Shown here: positions 1 to 10,021 of the stretch, in pieces
Numbering within the stretch: the stretch's first letter is position 1
Layout of the letters: each line of letters starts with the position of its first letter
NCBI GenBank assembly: GCA_026389535.1
Contig: JAPLHR010000079.1
Location: 1 to 50,191, forward strand
Source: Chloroflexota bacterium
GTDB taxonomy: Bacteria > Chloroflexota > Limnocylindria > Limnocylindrales > Limnocylindraceae
Direction of reading: 5' to 3'
DNA length: 50,191 nucleotides
Translations under genes and position numbers: made by a program
The notes under the pieces: model-generated
What the model saw: the letters and a program-made list of their open reading frames with translations, nothing else
Databases searched by the model: none
Told to the model about the DNA's origin: nothing

Positions 1-869
1 GCCGCAATCTTGATTGCCGTCCAGCGCAGGAGGGCGAGGGCACCAGGGGTCTCCTTGCGCGCAATGGGATCGTCGCCCGATGCGTCGGTCGTGATGCGCT
101 CACCATGTCGCAAGATCACGATGAAGGCGACAAGCGCGCCAGCCGCACCACGAACGGCGAGGATCTCAGCACGTTCCGTCGCAACGAGTTGATCCCACCA
201 GCGAATCATGGCCGCAGATGATCCGAGTGCAAAGGACTTGCGCTGCGCCGTCGCTTCAAGCAGGAGCTGCACGTGGACCCAGAGCGCTGTGCGCTCAGGA
301 GCAGGAGTGAGGTGCGTGATCCGCTCCGCAACGAAGCCGGCACGTTCCGCGAGCGCGATGCGTTGGCGCGTGCTCTTTGCAATCCCCTCAAAGAGATCGG
401 CCTCCGATGTTCCTGTCGCGCTGGCACGCAGCACCATCGTGTGCTGGCTCGGAAAGATCTCGTCGGATTTTTGGAGTCCGGCGTTGCGGAACGCAGCCTC
501 GGTCGCCTCGCCAGCAGGCAGCCACGGGTCTGCATCCAGTGAGACGAGGCCGTACTCCGCTCCGAGCCAGGTCGCGGCGCGCTGAATGCGCTCTGCCGCA
601 GCCACTCCCTGGGCGAGCGTGGCGCCCCACGGGACGAGTGGTCCACGCGGCGCATGCCCTTTCGGGAGGCCGAAGAGTGGGGCGCGATTCAAGAGGATGC
701 CGAGTGGGGCGTCATCAGCCTCTAGCGCGACCGCCTCGCGACCGAGGCTGGCGCGATACGTGAGCCAGGCGCTCCCCTGGTGTACGTCACCACCAGGCGC
801 ATCAACGGCGCGCACATCCCAGGCGCGTTGCGCCTCCAGAGAGCTCAGGTCAATGCGGCGGATCGTCAT
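1..869 (-). CDS. FemA/FemX-like peptidyltransferase (GNAT-fold), C-terminus truncated by window edge
   Basis: Not in the ORF track because it runs off the window. Manual translation from ATG at 869 (ATGA overlap with murJ stop) gives MTIRRIDLSSLEAQRAWDVRAVDAPGGDVHQGSAWLTYRASLGREAVALEADD...GPLVPWGATLAQGVAAAERIQRAATWLGAEYGLVSLDADPWLP...FPSQHTMVLRASATGTSEADLFEGIAKSTRQRIALAERAGF, resembling FemAB/FmhB family; sits directly after murJ. Confidence 0.75.
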   Translation of the reverse strand, partial: MTIRRIDLSSLEAQRAWDVRAVDAPGGDVHQGSAWLTYRASLGREAVALEADDAPLGILLNRAPLFGLPKGHAPRGPLVPWGATLAQGVAAAERIQRAATWLGAEYGLVSLDADPWLPAGEATEAAFRNAGLQKSDEIFPSQHTMVLRASATGTSEADLFEGIAKSTRQRIALAERAGFVAERITHLTPAPERTALWVHVQLLLEATAQRKSFALGSSAAMIRWWDQLVATERAEILAVRGAAGALVAFIVILRHGERITTDASGDDPIARKETPGALALLRWTAIKIA

Positions 870-2476
870 GCCGCTTCCTCGGCACGGAGGAGGAACGGGC
901 GAATCCCTTTTGGCGCGAGTGGAGCGATGCGGCGGAGTAGCGGGAGCGCCTCTCGTCGGCGCGCCAGAATCGTGAGAAGAACATATGTGGCAAGCCCAAC
1001 GGTCGTGCCGAGGGCTGCGACTGCCGCACCTGGCACCACACCCGACAGGCGTGCCCCTTCAAGGAGTGGCAGCGTGATCGCAGCGGCGAGTCCAGCGGAG
1101 AGGAGCGCCGCAAGGAGCGCAAACAGGGTGGTGCCAACGACCGTCGCGGCGTTCAGCACCTGCTTGTGTGCAATGAGCAGGGTGAGCAAGACGGCCGCCT
1201 CGATCCAGGTGCCGAGCGGTAGCGAAACTGCAATGCCCGTCACTCCCGCGAACGGAACCCAGAGGGTCGCGAGCATGAAGATCACGAGGTTTCCACCAAT
1301 CTCGGCAAGGGTGGGTCGTACCGTATCGCGCAGCCCGTAAAAGAGGCGAACGACGACCGAAATCACACCATGTGCAACGAGGCCAAGGAGAAGGAGTCGA
1401 AGTAGATCTGCCGTCGAGACCGCGGAGAGATCATCAATGTTCCCACCAACCACGAGCCGCACTGCGTCGTACGAGAAGAGTGCGCCCAGTGTGGCGATGG
1501 GAGCCATCATCCAGATCACAGCGCCGATGCTTGACGTTGCCAGCGTACGCACCGCCGCGAGATTGCCGCGTGCCGCCTGCGCTGCCACCTTTGGAAGAAT
1601 GGCGATGCCGATCGAAGAGGTCACCAGGGCGAGTGGCACTTGCAAGAGGGTAAATGCGTAGGACCAGATGGTGATCGCACCTGGCCCCGTGCTCCCAGCG
1701 AGTGCAATGAGATACGCGAGCAACAGCTGAACCAGCACTACCGAACCAACGCGAGGCAGGAGTGAGCGCAGCGCTTCGCGGAGGAGCGGGTCACGGAAGT
1801 TAGGTCGTGCCGGACGCAAACTGCTTCGAACGAGCACGGTTGCGGCAATGAGCAACACGGCGATCGCACCAGCGGCGGTACCGATTGCTGGGCCATAGCC
1901 GCCAGACTCTCGGCCTCCAATCAGCGCACCTGCGATGGTGCCTGCGCTGTACATGAGGCCAGTGATGGCAGTGACGCCGAATCGCGAACGCGCTGCGGCG
2001 GCACTGGTACAAATCGCTGAGAGCGCAAGCGCGATCGTGGCCACGAGCAGGATGACGCTGAGATCTGCCACCTCGCGCTGCTGTGCGCTCGGAAGTCCAC
2101 CCGCCAGGAGACCGCTCAACGCGTTCGCACCGAACACCACCACCAGTGAGAAGAGGCCGAGGAGCGAGAGCATGGCAATAAAGACCGAACCGAGGAGGCG
2201 TTGCGCGCGTCGCTGTTCTCCCTGCTCAAGGAGCGAACTCAACTGCGGCACGAGCACGGTTGCGATTGAGCCAGCAGCAACCAACGCAAACACGATGTCG
2301 GGAATTCGGAATGCGGCGAGGAATGGGTCAAGTGTTCCGCTCGCTCCGAACACGGCAATGAGCACGGTGATGCGCGCCCAACCCGCAATGCGCGACGCGA
2401 GTGCACCGGCGGCGAGAACTGAGCTGTTGCGCGCGGTGCTTGACCGAATCACTGGTGCAACAGTGCGCCGCTTCAT
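866..2476 (-). CDS. murJ: MurJ/MviN-type lipid II flippase
   Basis: 536-aa polytopic membrane protein; ARITVLIAVFGASGTLDPFLAAFRIPDIVFALVAAGSIATVLVPQLSSLLEQGE and VVVRLFYGLRDTVRPTLAEI typical of MviN. Confidence 0.92.
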   Translation of the reverse strand: MKRRTVAPVIRSSTARNSSVLAAGALASRIAGWARITVLIAVFGASGTLDPFLAAFRIPDIVFALVAAGSIATVLVPQLSSLLEQGEQRRAQRLLGSVFIAMLSLLGLFSLVVVFGANALSGLLAGGLPSAQQREVADLSVILLVATIALALSAICTSAAAARSRFGVTAITGLMYSAGTIAGALIGGRESGGYGPAIGTAAGAIAVLLIAATVLVRSSLRPARPNFRDPLLREALRSLLPRVGSVVLVQLLLAYLIALAGSTGPGAITIWSYAFTLLQVPLALVTSSIGIAILPKVAAQAARGNLAAVRTLATSSIGAVIWMMAPIATLGALFSYDAVRLVVGGNIDDLSAVSTADLLRLLLLGLVAHGVISVVVRLFYGLRDTVRPTLAEIGGNLVIFMLATLWVPFAGVTGIAVSLPLGTWIEAAVLLTLLIAHKQVLNAATVVGTTLFALLAALLSAGLAAAITLPLLEGARLSGVVPGAAVAALGTTVGLATYVLLTILARRREALPLLRRIAPLAPKGIRPFLLRAEEAA

Positions 2477-3435
2477 GGCTTCGCCCCTGTGCGTCGTGCG
2501 CGCGGGTGCGCCGATTTGTAGAGCCCGCGTAGCCGTGTCGTTGAAACATGGGTGTACACCTGCGTCGTTCCAAGGCTCTCGTGTCCGAGTAGCTCCTGCA
2601 CGACGCGCAGGTCTGCACCGCCGTCGAGGAGATGCGTTGCAAATGAGTGGCGCAGCGTATGAGGATGAAACGCTTCTGGGAGGCCGGCGGCACGTGCGAT
2701 GTCGTTGAGTCGTGCACGGGCACCACGCTCGCCGAGTGCTCCGCCGTTGCGATTCAAGAAGAGTGCAGAAACTTTGGTCGCAGCGAGATCAGCGAGTGCC
2801 GGGCGACCATCCGACAGATACGACTCAAGCGCGCGGCGACATGGTGCGCCGAAGAGTGCGACGCGCTGCTTGTCGCCCTTCCCGGTCACCTTCACCTCGC
2901 CACGGCCGAGCTGCAGGTCGCTCACGCTGATCGCAACCACTTCAGCAATGCGAAGTCCGGCGCCGTAGAGCAACTCAATGAGTGCGGTATCGCGCAGGGC
3001 CAGCGCAGCTGAGGTGCCAATCGCGGCCTGCGCGATGAGCTGCTCGACCTGCGCTTGTGACAAGACATCGGGGAGCCGCTTCTCACGCTTCGGTCGGGCG
3101 AGCGCATGCAGCGGATCCTTCGCCACACTCCCCTGCCGCACCCAGAATCGGTAGAAGGTGCCAAGAGCGGCGAGCCGCTGCTGCACGGTGGAGCGCTCAC
3201 CATCTTTACTGAGGAGCGCGATGTAGCGACGCAGGTCAGCGCGACTTGGCGTGCGCCAATCGATCCCCTCGTCGTCGTACCAGGCGGTGAGCCGCTCTAC
3301 CGCCGTGCGGTACGAACGTTCTGTTGCAGCGGAGAGCGCGCGTGCGCGCAGGTGCATGATGAACGGAGCAATTCGCGGGTCAGTCGCAGCAGAAGAGAGC
3401 TGCGCCACGGGAGCCGATTCGCGGCCCCGACTCAT
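2473..3435 (-). CDS. xerC: Tyrosine recombinase XerC/XerD
   Basis: Phage integrase fold: LRIAEVVAISVSDL, HPHTLRHSFATHLLDGGADLRVVQELLGHESLGTTQVYTHV; ATGA overlap with murJ. Confidence 0.92.
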   Translation of the reverse strand: MSRGRESAPVAQLSSAATDPRIAPFIMHLRARALSAATERSYRTAVERLTAWYDDEGIDWRTPSRADLRRYIALLSKDGERSTVQQRLAALGTFYRFWVRQGSVAKDPLHALARPKREKRLPDVLSQAQVEQLIAQAAIGTSAALALRDTALIELLYGAGLRIAEVVAISVSDLQLGRGEVKVTGKGDKQRVALFGAPCRRALESYLSDGRPALADLAATKVSALFLNRNGGALGERGARARLNDIARAAGLPEAFHPHTLRHSFATHLLDGGADLRVVQELLGHESLGTTQVYTHVSTTRLRGLYKSAHPRARRTGAKP

Positions 3436-6002
3436 TAGGCCGTTTCCACCAGTTCAGCCGGCGCCTCTGCGACCGGCTCAACAGCGACGGGCTCCGCCGC
3501 GGGATCCTTGCTCTTCGCCTTGGCCTTGGCCTTCGGCTTCGCCTTGCTCTTCGCCTTCGCCTTTGGCTTGGCCTTCGGCTTCGCCTTGCTCTTTGAAGCA
3601 GCCTTCGCGCCACTCTCGGCTGAGGCTGCTGCACCGCGTCGTGGGCGCTTCGGCACCCAGGCGAGCGGGTCAGGCTCACCGCCCGCAATCACCGATCCAA
3701 CGGCAACCACCTCTGGCAGCGTCACGCGCGCGCCACACTTGGTGCAGATGCCGCCCTCATCGTCTTTACCGATCACGGCGCCGCACTCGGCATGTGTCGC
3801 ACCCGAAGGGCGCGGTCGAATCGTCTTGCAGTCAGGGTAGCGGTTGCAGGAATAGAAGTAGGTGCCGCGCTTGTTGTTCTTCTTCGGGCCGAGCTTGCCG
3901 CCGTGCTCGGTGCCACAGACCGGGCAGAGCGCGTCAAACTCCAGCTTGAACTCTGCGGGAACCTCGGCCTTCGGAATGTATTTGCACTCTGGATACCGAT
4001 CGCAGCCGAGGAACCAGCCGAAGCGGCTCCGTCGCTGCGCCATCTTGCCGCCATGTTCAGCACCGCACATTGGACACGGGAGGCCCGCACCCTCAAGGGT
4101 TGGCGTGTCGCCTGACGGCGTGTCGTCGCCAATGACCTTGGAGAGCGACTTGCGCTCGGCATGCTCTGGGTAGAGGGTGCAGGCGAGATACCAACCGAAT
4201 CGCCCGAGGCGCTCCTCCATCGGATGCCCCTCTGAGCACTTCTCTTCGCTGGCGCGGTTACGGAACTCTCCAGCACCGATTGACTGCGCCTTCTCAAGAA
4301 CGAGTGGGTCGAAGGTGCTCCAGAACTTCTGCAAGACATCGCGCCAATTCGCGCGCCCCGCTGCCACAGCATCAAGCTCCTCTTCCATGCCGGCGGTGAA
4401 GCCGAGGTCAACGAAGGCGGTGAAGTGCGTCGTGAGTAGGTCGCATACCGTTTCGCCGAGGCGCGTGGCGCGAAGGCGATTATCTTTGTCGCGGTCGACA
4501 TATTCCCGCTCTTGAATGCGCTCGATGATGGCGGCGTAGGTAGATGGTCGGCCAATGCCGTACTTCTCGAGCTCCTTGACGAGCGTCGGCTCGGTAAAGC
4601 GTGGCTCGGACTTTGTGGCATGCGCCACACCTTCCACGGTTGCAACGCTCCCCTTCGAACCCTCTGGCAGATCGGGGACCTTCGCCTCAGCATCTTCGTC
4701 TTCGTCATCGCGACCCTCGAGATAGACCGCGGTGAAGCCTGGCTCGAGTGTTCGCGTCGCAACAGTCTTCAGGCGATCACTCCCCGCGCTCCAAATCAAC
4801 GTCGTCGAGGCGGAGAGCTTGTCGGGCATCTGCGACGCAATCGTGCGGCGCCAGATCAGCGTGTAGACCTTCAGTTCGCGTTCGTCAATGTATGGCGCGG
4901 CGAGTTCGGGGGTGAGGGCGAGATTGGTTGGGCGAATCGCTTCGTGGGCCTCTTGTGCGTTCTTTGACTTCGAGGCGTACTGGCGGCCACCCTCAACAAT
5001 CATCTCTGGGCCGAATCGTTCACGGATCACCGCCGAGGCGTCACTGATAGCCTGCTGGCTCAGCGTTGGCGAATCGGTGCGCATATAGGTGATCAGGCCG
5101 GTGCGCTCGCCGCCGATCTCCACACCCTCGTAGAGCTTCTGGGCGAGCTGCATCGTGACGCGCGAGCGGAAGCCGTGCTTGCGACCCGCCTCCTGCTGCA
5201 GTGTCGATGTGGTGAATGGCGGAACGGGGCGCTGCTTGCGCGTCCCCTCACTGCGATCCACGACGACCGCGTCGGCACCCTCGAGTCGAGCGACCGCTGC
5301 TGCTGCTGCCTCTGGATCGAGCTCAAGGATCTCCCCCTTCTCGCCGATGAGGGTGGCGGGGACGATTAGGTCACTCGCGGTGGCTGGGCGAATCCCAATT
5401 TCAACGGTGGTGTAATGACGCGGGATAAAGGCGCGGATGACGCGCTCGCGCTCCACAACGAGGCGGAGTGCCACCGACTGCACTCGCCCCGCCGAGAGCT
5501 TCGGCTTGACGAGTCGCGAGAGGAGCGGCGAAAGGCGATAGCCGACAAGGCGATCGAGGATGCGGCGCGCCTGCTGAGCGTTAACAAGATCCAGGTTGAT
5601 CGCGCGGGGGTGGGCAAACGCCTCGAGGATGGCCCCCTTGGTGATCTCGCTGAAGGTAACCCGGCGTCGGTCAGCCTCGGGGATACCGAGGGCCTCCGCC
5701 ACATGCCAGGCAATCGCCTCCCCCTCACGGTCAAGGTCGGTTGCCAACCAGACGGAGGTTGCCTTCTTTGCGGCACGAGCGATGTCATCGAGGCGCTTCT
5801 GCTTATCTTCAATAATCTCGTAGACCGGGGTGAAGCCGTTCTCCACGTCCACCGCCATGCTCCCCTTCTTCGTCTTCTGGGGGAGATCCCGAATGTGCCC
5901 ATAGGAGGCGAGCACGGTGTAATCGGGGCCGAGGTACCGCTCAATCGTCTGGGCCTTGGCCGGCGACTCGACGATCACGAGGTTGGTGGCTGCCTTCGTC
6001 AT
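3435..6002 (-). CDS. topA: DNA topoisomerase I with C-terminal zinc ribbons and Lys/Ala-rich tail
   Basis: MTKAATNLVIVESPAKAQTIERYLG, TDLDREGEAIAWH, GLITYMRTDSPTLS, four Cys zinc-ribbon motifs, KAKPKAKPKAK tail. Start reassigned to 6002 (ATGA overlap with dprA stop) rather than ORF start 6041. Confidence 0.96.
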   Translation of the reverse strand: MTKAATNLVIVESPAKAQTIERYLGPDYTVLASYGHIRDLPQKTKKGSMAVDVENGFTPVYEIIEDKQKRLDDIARAAKKATSVWLATDLDREGEAIAWHVAEALGIPEADRRRVTFSEITKGAILEAFAHPRAINLDLVNAQQARRILDRLVGYRLSPLLSRLVKPKLSAGRVQSVALRLVVERERVIRAFIPRHYTTVEIGIRPATASDLIVPATLIGEKGEILELDPEAAAAAVARLEGADAVVVDRSEGTRKQRPVPPFTTSTLQQEAGRKHGFRSRVTMQLAQKLYEGVEIGGERTGLITYMRTDSPTLSQQAISDASAVIRERFGPEMIVEGGRQYASKSKNAQEAHEAIRPTNLALTPELAAPYIDERELKVYTLIWRRTIASQMPDKLSASTTLIWSAGSDRLKTVATRTLEPGFTAVYLEGRDDEDEDAEAKVPDLPEGSKGSVATVEGVAHATKSEPRFTEPTLVKELEKYGIGRPSTYAAIIERIQEREYVDRDKDNRLRATRLGETVCDLLTTHFTAFVDLGFTAGMEEELDAVAAGRANWRDVLQKFWSTFDPLVLEKAQSIGAGEFRNRASEEKCSEGHPMEERLGRFGWYLACTLYPEHAERKSLSKVIGDDTPSGDTPTLEGAGLPCPMCGAEHGGKMAQRRSRFGWFLGCDRYPECKYIPKAEVPAEFKLEFDALCPVCGTEHGGKLGPKKNNKRGTYFYSCNRYPDCKTIRPRPSGATHAECGAVIGKDDEGGICTKCGARVTLPEVVAVGSVIAGGEPDPLAWVPKRPRRGAAASAESGAKAASKSKAKPKAKPKAKAKSKAKPKAKAKAKSKDPAAEPVAVEPVAEAPAELVETA
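3508..3600 (-). repeat. Degenerate codon repeat encoding a Lys/Ala/Pro/Ser-rich tail of TopA
   Basis: Repeated cttcgcctt/ggccttcgg units encode KSKAKPKAKPKAKAKSKAKPKAKAKAKSK. Confidence 0.8.
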
Positions 6003-6982
6003 GGGCGAGAGCGTAGCACCGCCCCCAGAACGCGCCGCCAACGGCCACCGCGCTGCTCTATCAGCCCGCGCAGACTCAAGAGGGTCAGGGCGGCCACGAG
6101 TGCCCCTGGCAACTCCGGCGAGAGGTCGCTTAGATCGCCCTCTACGACCCCCTCAGCACCAGCTGCATCGACTCTCTGGAGGATTTCACGCTGCAAACCG
6201 GAGGCCTCACCCCTGACGGCGCTCGTTGCTGCGGAGGCCACCTCCGGAGGCTCGGTGAAATGACCGCGCAAGGACAACGCACAGACAGTAAGCCACGCGT
6301 GGAGGTCGGCCTCCCCCGAAATGAGCACGGGCGAGCGCTCCTCTGTGAGACGCAAAGACAACTCTTGTGCCCGTTGCAGCCAGCGCAGGCCCCCCTCCGC
6401 TGTCGCTGCACCGTAAGGGGCGCTGACGATGGCGATCGGGAGCCCAAGCCCTGCCGCCGATTCAGCGGTAATCAGCGCCCCAGAGCCCTCAGGTGCCTCA
6501 ACGACGATGAGCCCGTCGCAGAGGGCCGCCAGGAGGTGGTTACGGGCGGCAAAGCTCCAGGCGGCGGGCGGAGTGCCGACCGGTCGATCAGAGAGAAGGA
6601 GGCCCGCCTGCTGGATCTGCTCAGCAAGGCGCCGCGCTCCGTAGCGCAGCCCGAGCGGGGCGGGACTAGGAAGTACGGCGATCGTCGCCCCTCCCGCCTC
6701 TACGGCTGCCAAATGGGCCACCTCATCGATCCCCAGGGCGAGCCCTGAGACGACGCACCACCCCGATCGCGCAACCTCAAAGGCGATGCGCCGAGCGGCC
6801 GATATGCCGTGGGGCGAGGGGCGTCGCGTGCCGACGATCCCGATGGATGGCCTCCCCAGCACCTCCACCCGCCCCTGTGCCCAGAGTGGGCGCCGTCGAT
6901 CTGCATCGGGGGCGAGCCCGAGTGGCTCACTGCGCCGTTCAGGGATCCGTGGATCGCCTGGGTTCAACATCACGGCGCTCAC
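5999..6982 (-). CDS. dprA: DprA/Smf family DNA-processing protein
   Basis: SIGIVGTRRPSPHG, CVVSGLALGIDEVAHLAAVEAGGATIAVL, GSGALITAESAAGLGLPI; located between comM and topA. Confidence 0.9.
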   Translation of the reverse strand: MSAVMLNPGDPRIPERRSEPLGLAPDADRRRPLWAQGRVEVLGRPSIGIVGTRRPSPHGISAARRIAFEVARSGWCVVSGLALGIDEVAHLAAVEAGGATIAVLPSPAPLGLRYGARRLAEQIQQAGLLLSDRPVGTPPAAWSFAARNHLLAALCDGLIVVEAPEGSGALITAESAAGLGLPIAIVSAPYGAATAEGGLRWLQRAQELSLRLTEERSPVLISGEADLHAWLTVCALSLRGHFTEPPEVASAATSAVRGEASGLQREILQRVDAAGAEGVVEGDLSDLSPELPGALVAALTLLSLRGLIEQRGGRWRRVLGAVLRSRP

Positions 6983-8418
6983 CAGTGATCGCCGTGCAGG
7001 TGGATCGCCTCCGCCACATCAGCGTCGCCAACAACCTCACGGCCATCAAGGAGGGCCACCACCATTGCGATCCGCTCAATCTGACTCCATGCGCGTACGC
7101 CGAGACCCTCAACGGTGCGGCGCGTCGCAGGGGTCATGACGCCGGCGCCGTCGGTTCGTTGCAGTAGGGCAGCGCGGACCGATGTTGCACGCTCGCGAGC
7201 CGCCAGCGTGGTGAGTTCGCCGCGCGGGAGCGCAGCAAGAGGCGTGCTCGGTCGAGCAAGCCGCACGCGTAGCGGGAATCGATCACGAATCGGTGCGGAG
7301 AGCGAGAGGCTCCCTCGCCGTCGCGCGCTAGGGAGACAGCGACAGGTGCCACTCGGATACTCCAACTCGCCGCAGCCGCAGGGATTCCCCGTGGCCGCCA
7401 CGATCGCATCCGCAGGGAAGCGCACCGCGCGCCCCGCTCGAACTAAGTCAACACTCCCCCGCTCAAGTGGTTCGCGCAACGCCTCAAGCGCGTCGCGCCG
7501 GAATTCGCCGATCTCATCGAGCAGCAGGAGTCCACGATGTGCCCACGTCAGCTCGCCCGGAGTCATGCGCGGGCCTCCGCCGATAAGCCCCGCCACCGTT
7601 ATGTCGTGATGCGGTGCCCGTAACGGCGGTCTCAAGGAGAGCCCTGCGGCGTGGCCACCTGCAGAGGCGATGGATGCAACCTCACTGCGCTCCTCCACAG
7701 CAAGGTCTGGAAGGATCTCATGCAGTGCCCGAGCAAGCATCGACTTACCCACACCTGGCGGTCCCTCAAGCAGAATCGGAAAACGACCGCATGCTGCAAT
7801 CAAGACTGCACGCGATGCAATCGGTTGACCGCGAATGCTTGCGAGCTCGCACGCTACCTCTTCGCTCGGTGGTGGCATTGATGCGATCTCTGGCAAGGGT
7901 GGAGAGCCTGCGACTCTGCCGTCGACCGCCGATGCAGCATCCGCGAGCGTTGCAACGGGAATCGCCTCGCCGCGGCACGGCCCCAGCAGCGTCGCCACGC
8001 TCGCCGGTAGTAGCACGCGATGCCCAGCTGATAGGAGTGGCAGGGCGAGTGGCAGCGCACCGGGAACGTTGCGCACTCTGCCGTCGAGCGCTAGCTCACC
8101 GATCGCCGCCAGCGTCCCTTCGCCACGATGACGAATCTGGCCGCTCGCGAGCAGGATGCCGATCGCGATGGCGAGATCAAACGAGCCACCACTCTTGCGT
8201 AGATCGGCTGGTGCGAGATTGATGGTGATACGACGAGCGGGCCAGGTGTAACCGGCCGCACGGATGGCGGAGCGTATTCGCTCGCGCGCCTCCCCTACAG
8301 CGGTATCGGGGAGTCCCACGATTCGTGTCGCAGGGATACCAGGGGCAACGTCAACCTCGACCTCAACGGGAACCCCCTCAATGCCAACGAGCGCGGTAGA
8401 GGCGACTGAGGTTGGCAT
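6979..8418 (-). CDS. comM: YifB/ComM Mg-chelatase-like AAA ATPase
   Basis: MPTSVASTALVGIEGVPVEVEVDVAPGIPATRIVGLPDTAVGEARERIRSA; LEGPPGVGKSMLARALHEILP; RAPHHDITVAGLIGGG; LLLDEIGEF. Confidence 0.94.
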   Translation of the reverse strand: MPTSVASTALVGIEGVPVEVEVDVAPGIPATRIVGLPDTAVGEARERIRSAIRAAGYTWPARRITINLAPADLRKSGGSFDLAIAIGILLASGQIRHRGEGTLAAIGELALDGRVRNVPGALPLALPLLSAGHRVLLPASVATLLGPCRGEAIPVATLADAASAVDGRVAGSPPLPEIASMPPPSEEVACELASIRGQPIASRAVLIAACGRFPILLEGPPGVGKSMLARALHEILPDLAVEERSEVASIASAGGHAAGLSLRPPLRAPHHDITVAGLIGGGPRMTPGELTWAHRGLLLLDEIGEFRRDALEALREPLERGSVDLVRAGRAVRFPADAIVAATGNPCGCGELEYPSGTCRCLPSARRRGSLSLSAPIRDRFPLRVRLARPSTPLAALPRGELTTLAARERATSVRAALLQRTDGAGVMTPATRRTVEGLGVRAWSQIERIAMVVALLDGREVVGDADVAEAIHLHGDHW

Positions 8419-8462
8419 GGAGAGAAGATCACAGCGGCAACATACCGCTCACGTAGCGAGGT

Positions 8463-9110
8463 CTAGAGGCTTGCTGCAACCTTTGCGATCGTGTCAATCA
8501 GGCGCGCCGACCATCCCTCAAGTTCGTCCCTGCGGCGGAGTGCCTCGCTCACCGGCACGAGAGAACCTGCAAGCTTATGCGTCTCACGAATGTGAATAGC
8601 GGGCGTGGTCAGCGTGGCAATGAAGACTACGCCAAGGTGCACACGACCAACATCGTCACCATCGTCGTTCAGCAACCCGAGCGGCGTGAAGTGCGGGAGG
8701 GTTGACGTGGCAACCTCCTCGACCCACTCTCGAGCGAGTGCGGCACGAATGCCGCCATCGCTGGGCGAGATGTGGCCACCCACGCCGAACGAGGCGCGAC
8801 CGTGCAGTCGCTTGTCACTGCCACCAGCAAGGCGATCCATCCAGAAGAGCTGCACGTCGCCCGCAGGGGTCCCCTCGGGGCGATAAAGGGCCACCGCATA
8901 GGGGATCGGCTGCTTCCAGGAGGGATCCGACTCGAGCTCGCGCCGCGGACGCGCCTGGGCTAAACCGTCGAGGCGTGTGATCTCACGCTCCCCCTCCTCC
9001 GAGCTGCTAAAGGCGCGGATCCCAGTCCAGGCGCCTGCAGGGAGCGCAAGGTCGCGAGGGATGCCAACGATCTCCTCGTCGGCGCCCGTTGCCAACGGAT
9101 CAACGCTCAC
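8463..9110 (-). CDS. Nudix-like hydrolase (predicted)
   Basis: Nudix-like box GGHISPSDGGIRAALAREWVEEVATS. Start reassigned to GTG 9110 (MSVDPLATGADEEIVGIPRDL...), overlapping the tyrA stop (GTGA); the ORF-track N-terminus looks out of frame. Confidence 0.7.
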   Translation of the reverse strand: MSVDPLATGADEEIVGIPRDLALPAGAWTGIRAFSSSEEGEREITRLDGLAQARPRRELESDPSWKQPIPYAVALYRPEGTPAGDVQLFWMDRLAGGSDKRLHGRASFGVGGHISPSDGGIRAALAREWVEEVATSTLPHFTPLGLLNDDGDDVGRVHLGVVFIATLTTPAIHIRETHKLAGSLVPVSEALRRRDELEGWSARLIDTIAKVAASL

Positions 9111-10015
9111 TCGCTCTCCGTGAGCACCGCGCGCGCAGCGGCGAGGCGCCCCTCCAGGTCCGTGCGACCGATAATTGGGTCGTTCTCTGCGGCGGCCAAG
9201 CGCGCATCCCACTGCTCCAAGACGAGTCGTAGCCTCTTCAGCTGGCGGCGAACCTCGCGTGCGTTCGTCGCCAAGATGTCGGCGCCCATCGCCTCAGAGC
9301 CACGTGCAAGCCGCGTGGCGGAGAGCCAACCGGTACCGGCGAGCAGGTGCGAGATCTTCCAGCCGTCAGGGGCATCGGCAGCCTCACCGAGTGCCACGGT
9401 CTCCACGAGTGCTGCAGCCAGGAGGAGTGGGAGGTGGCTGACCGCGGCGGTGGCGGCGTCGTGCAGCTCCGCCTCAAGGATCACTGGACGCGCACCGCAG
9501 CTGGTTGCGAGTCGCTCGACGAGTGCGGCCGCGCCACCACCATTGGAGCCGGGAACAATCACCCAAGGGCGACCAAGGAAGAGATTGGCATCTGCCGCGG
9601 CGAAACCAGTCTCGTGGCTCCCCGCCATCGGATGGCCCCCGCAGAAGCGAATGTTGCGCGCCGCCGCCTCTCGCGCGATCCACACCTTCGTTGAGGCAAC
9701 GTCGGTCACGATCGCCCCATCAGCGAGGCGACCAGAGCGGCGACAGATCACCAGCTCGTCGAGAATTGCGGTCATGGCGATTGGTGGTGCGCAGAGAACC
9801 ACGAGCGCTGCACCATCAACCGTTTCGGCGATCGAGCGACCAACGGTGTCAATGACTCCCGCCGCCAGCGCCTCTCGCGGGCCCGTCTGCGTTGGTGTCC
9901 ATGCGGCAATCTCCAGGCCACTCTCATCAAGGGGGCCAACCCCAGCGGGATCTTCACGCAGTGCTCGCGCGATGGAGCCGCCGATGAGGCCGAGGCCGAG
10001 CAGCGCTACCTTCAC
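9107..10015 (-). CDS. tyrA: Prephenate dehydrogenase
   Basis: MKVALLGLGLIGGSIARAL; VLCAPPIAMTAILDEL; VTDVASTK; CGGHPMAGSHETGFAAADANLFLGRPWV. Confidence 0.9.
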   Translation of the reverse strand: MKVALLGLGLIGGSIARALREDPAGVGPLDESGLEIAAWTPTQTGPREALAAGVIDTVGRSIAETVDGAALVVLCAPPIAMTAILDELVICRRSGRLADGAIVTDVASTKVWIAREAAARNIRFCGGHPMAGSHETGFAAADANLFLGRPWVIVPGSNGGGAAALVERLATSCGARPVILEAELHDAATAAVSHLPLLLAAALVETVALGEAADAPDGWKISHLLAGTGWLSATRLARGSEAMGADILATNAREVRRQLKRLRLVLEQWDARLAAAENDPIIGRTDLEGRLAAARAVLTESE

Positions 10016-10021
10016 AGGCGG

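Noticed and set aside
206-655. 149-aa minus-strand ORF in the track at the window start
   Set aside because: Out of frame with the FemX-like reading frame (1-869), which gives the coherent protein.
1935-2708. 257-aa plus-strand ORF antisense to murJ/xerC
   Set aside because: Spurious: the opposite strand encodes clear MurJ and XerC.
2473-3435. Tyrosine recombinase as a sign of an integrated mobile element
   Set aside because: Embedded in a housekeeping operon with topA and murJ, consistent with chromosomal XerC/D; no att-like repeats or phage genes seen.
5415-6263. 282-aa plus-strand ORF antisense to topA/dprA
   Set aside because: Overlaps well-supported topA and dprA; composition looks like a GC-rich antisense frame with no recognisable domain.
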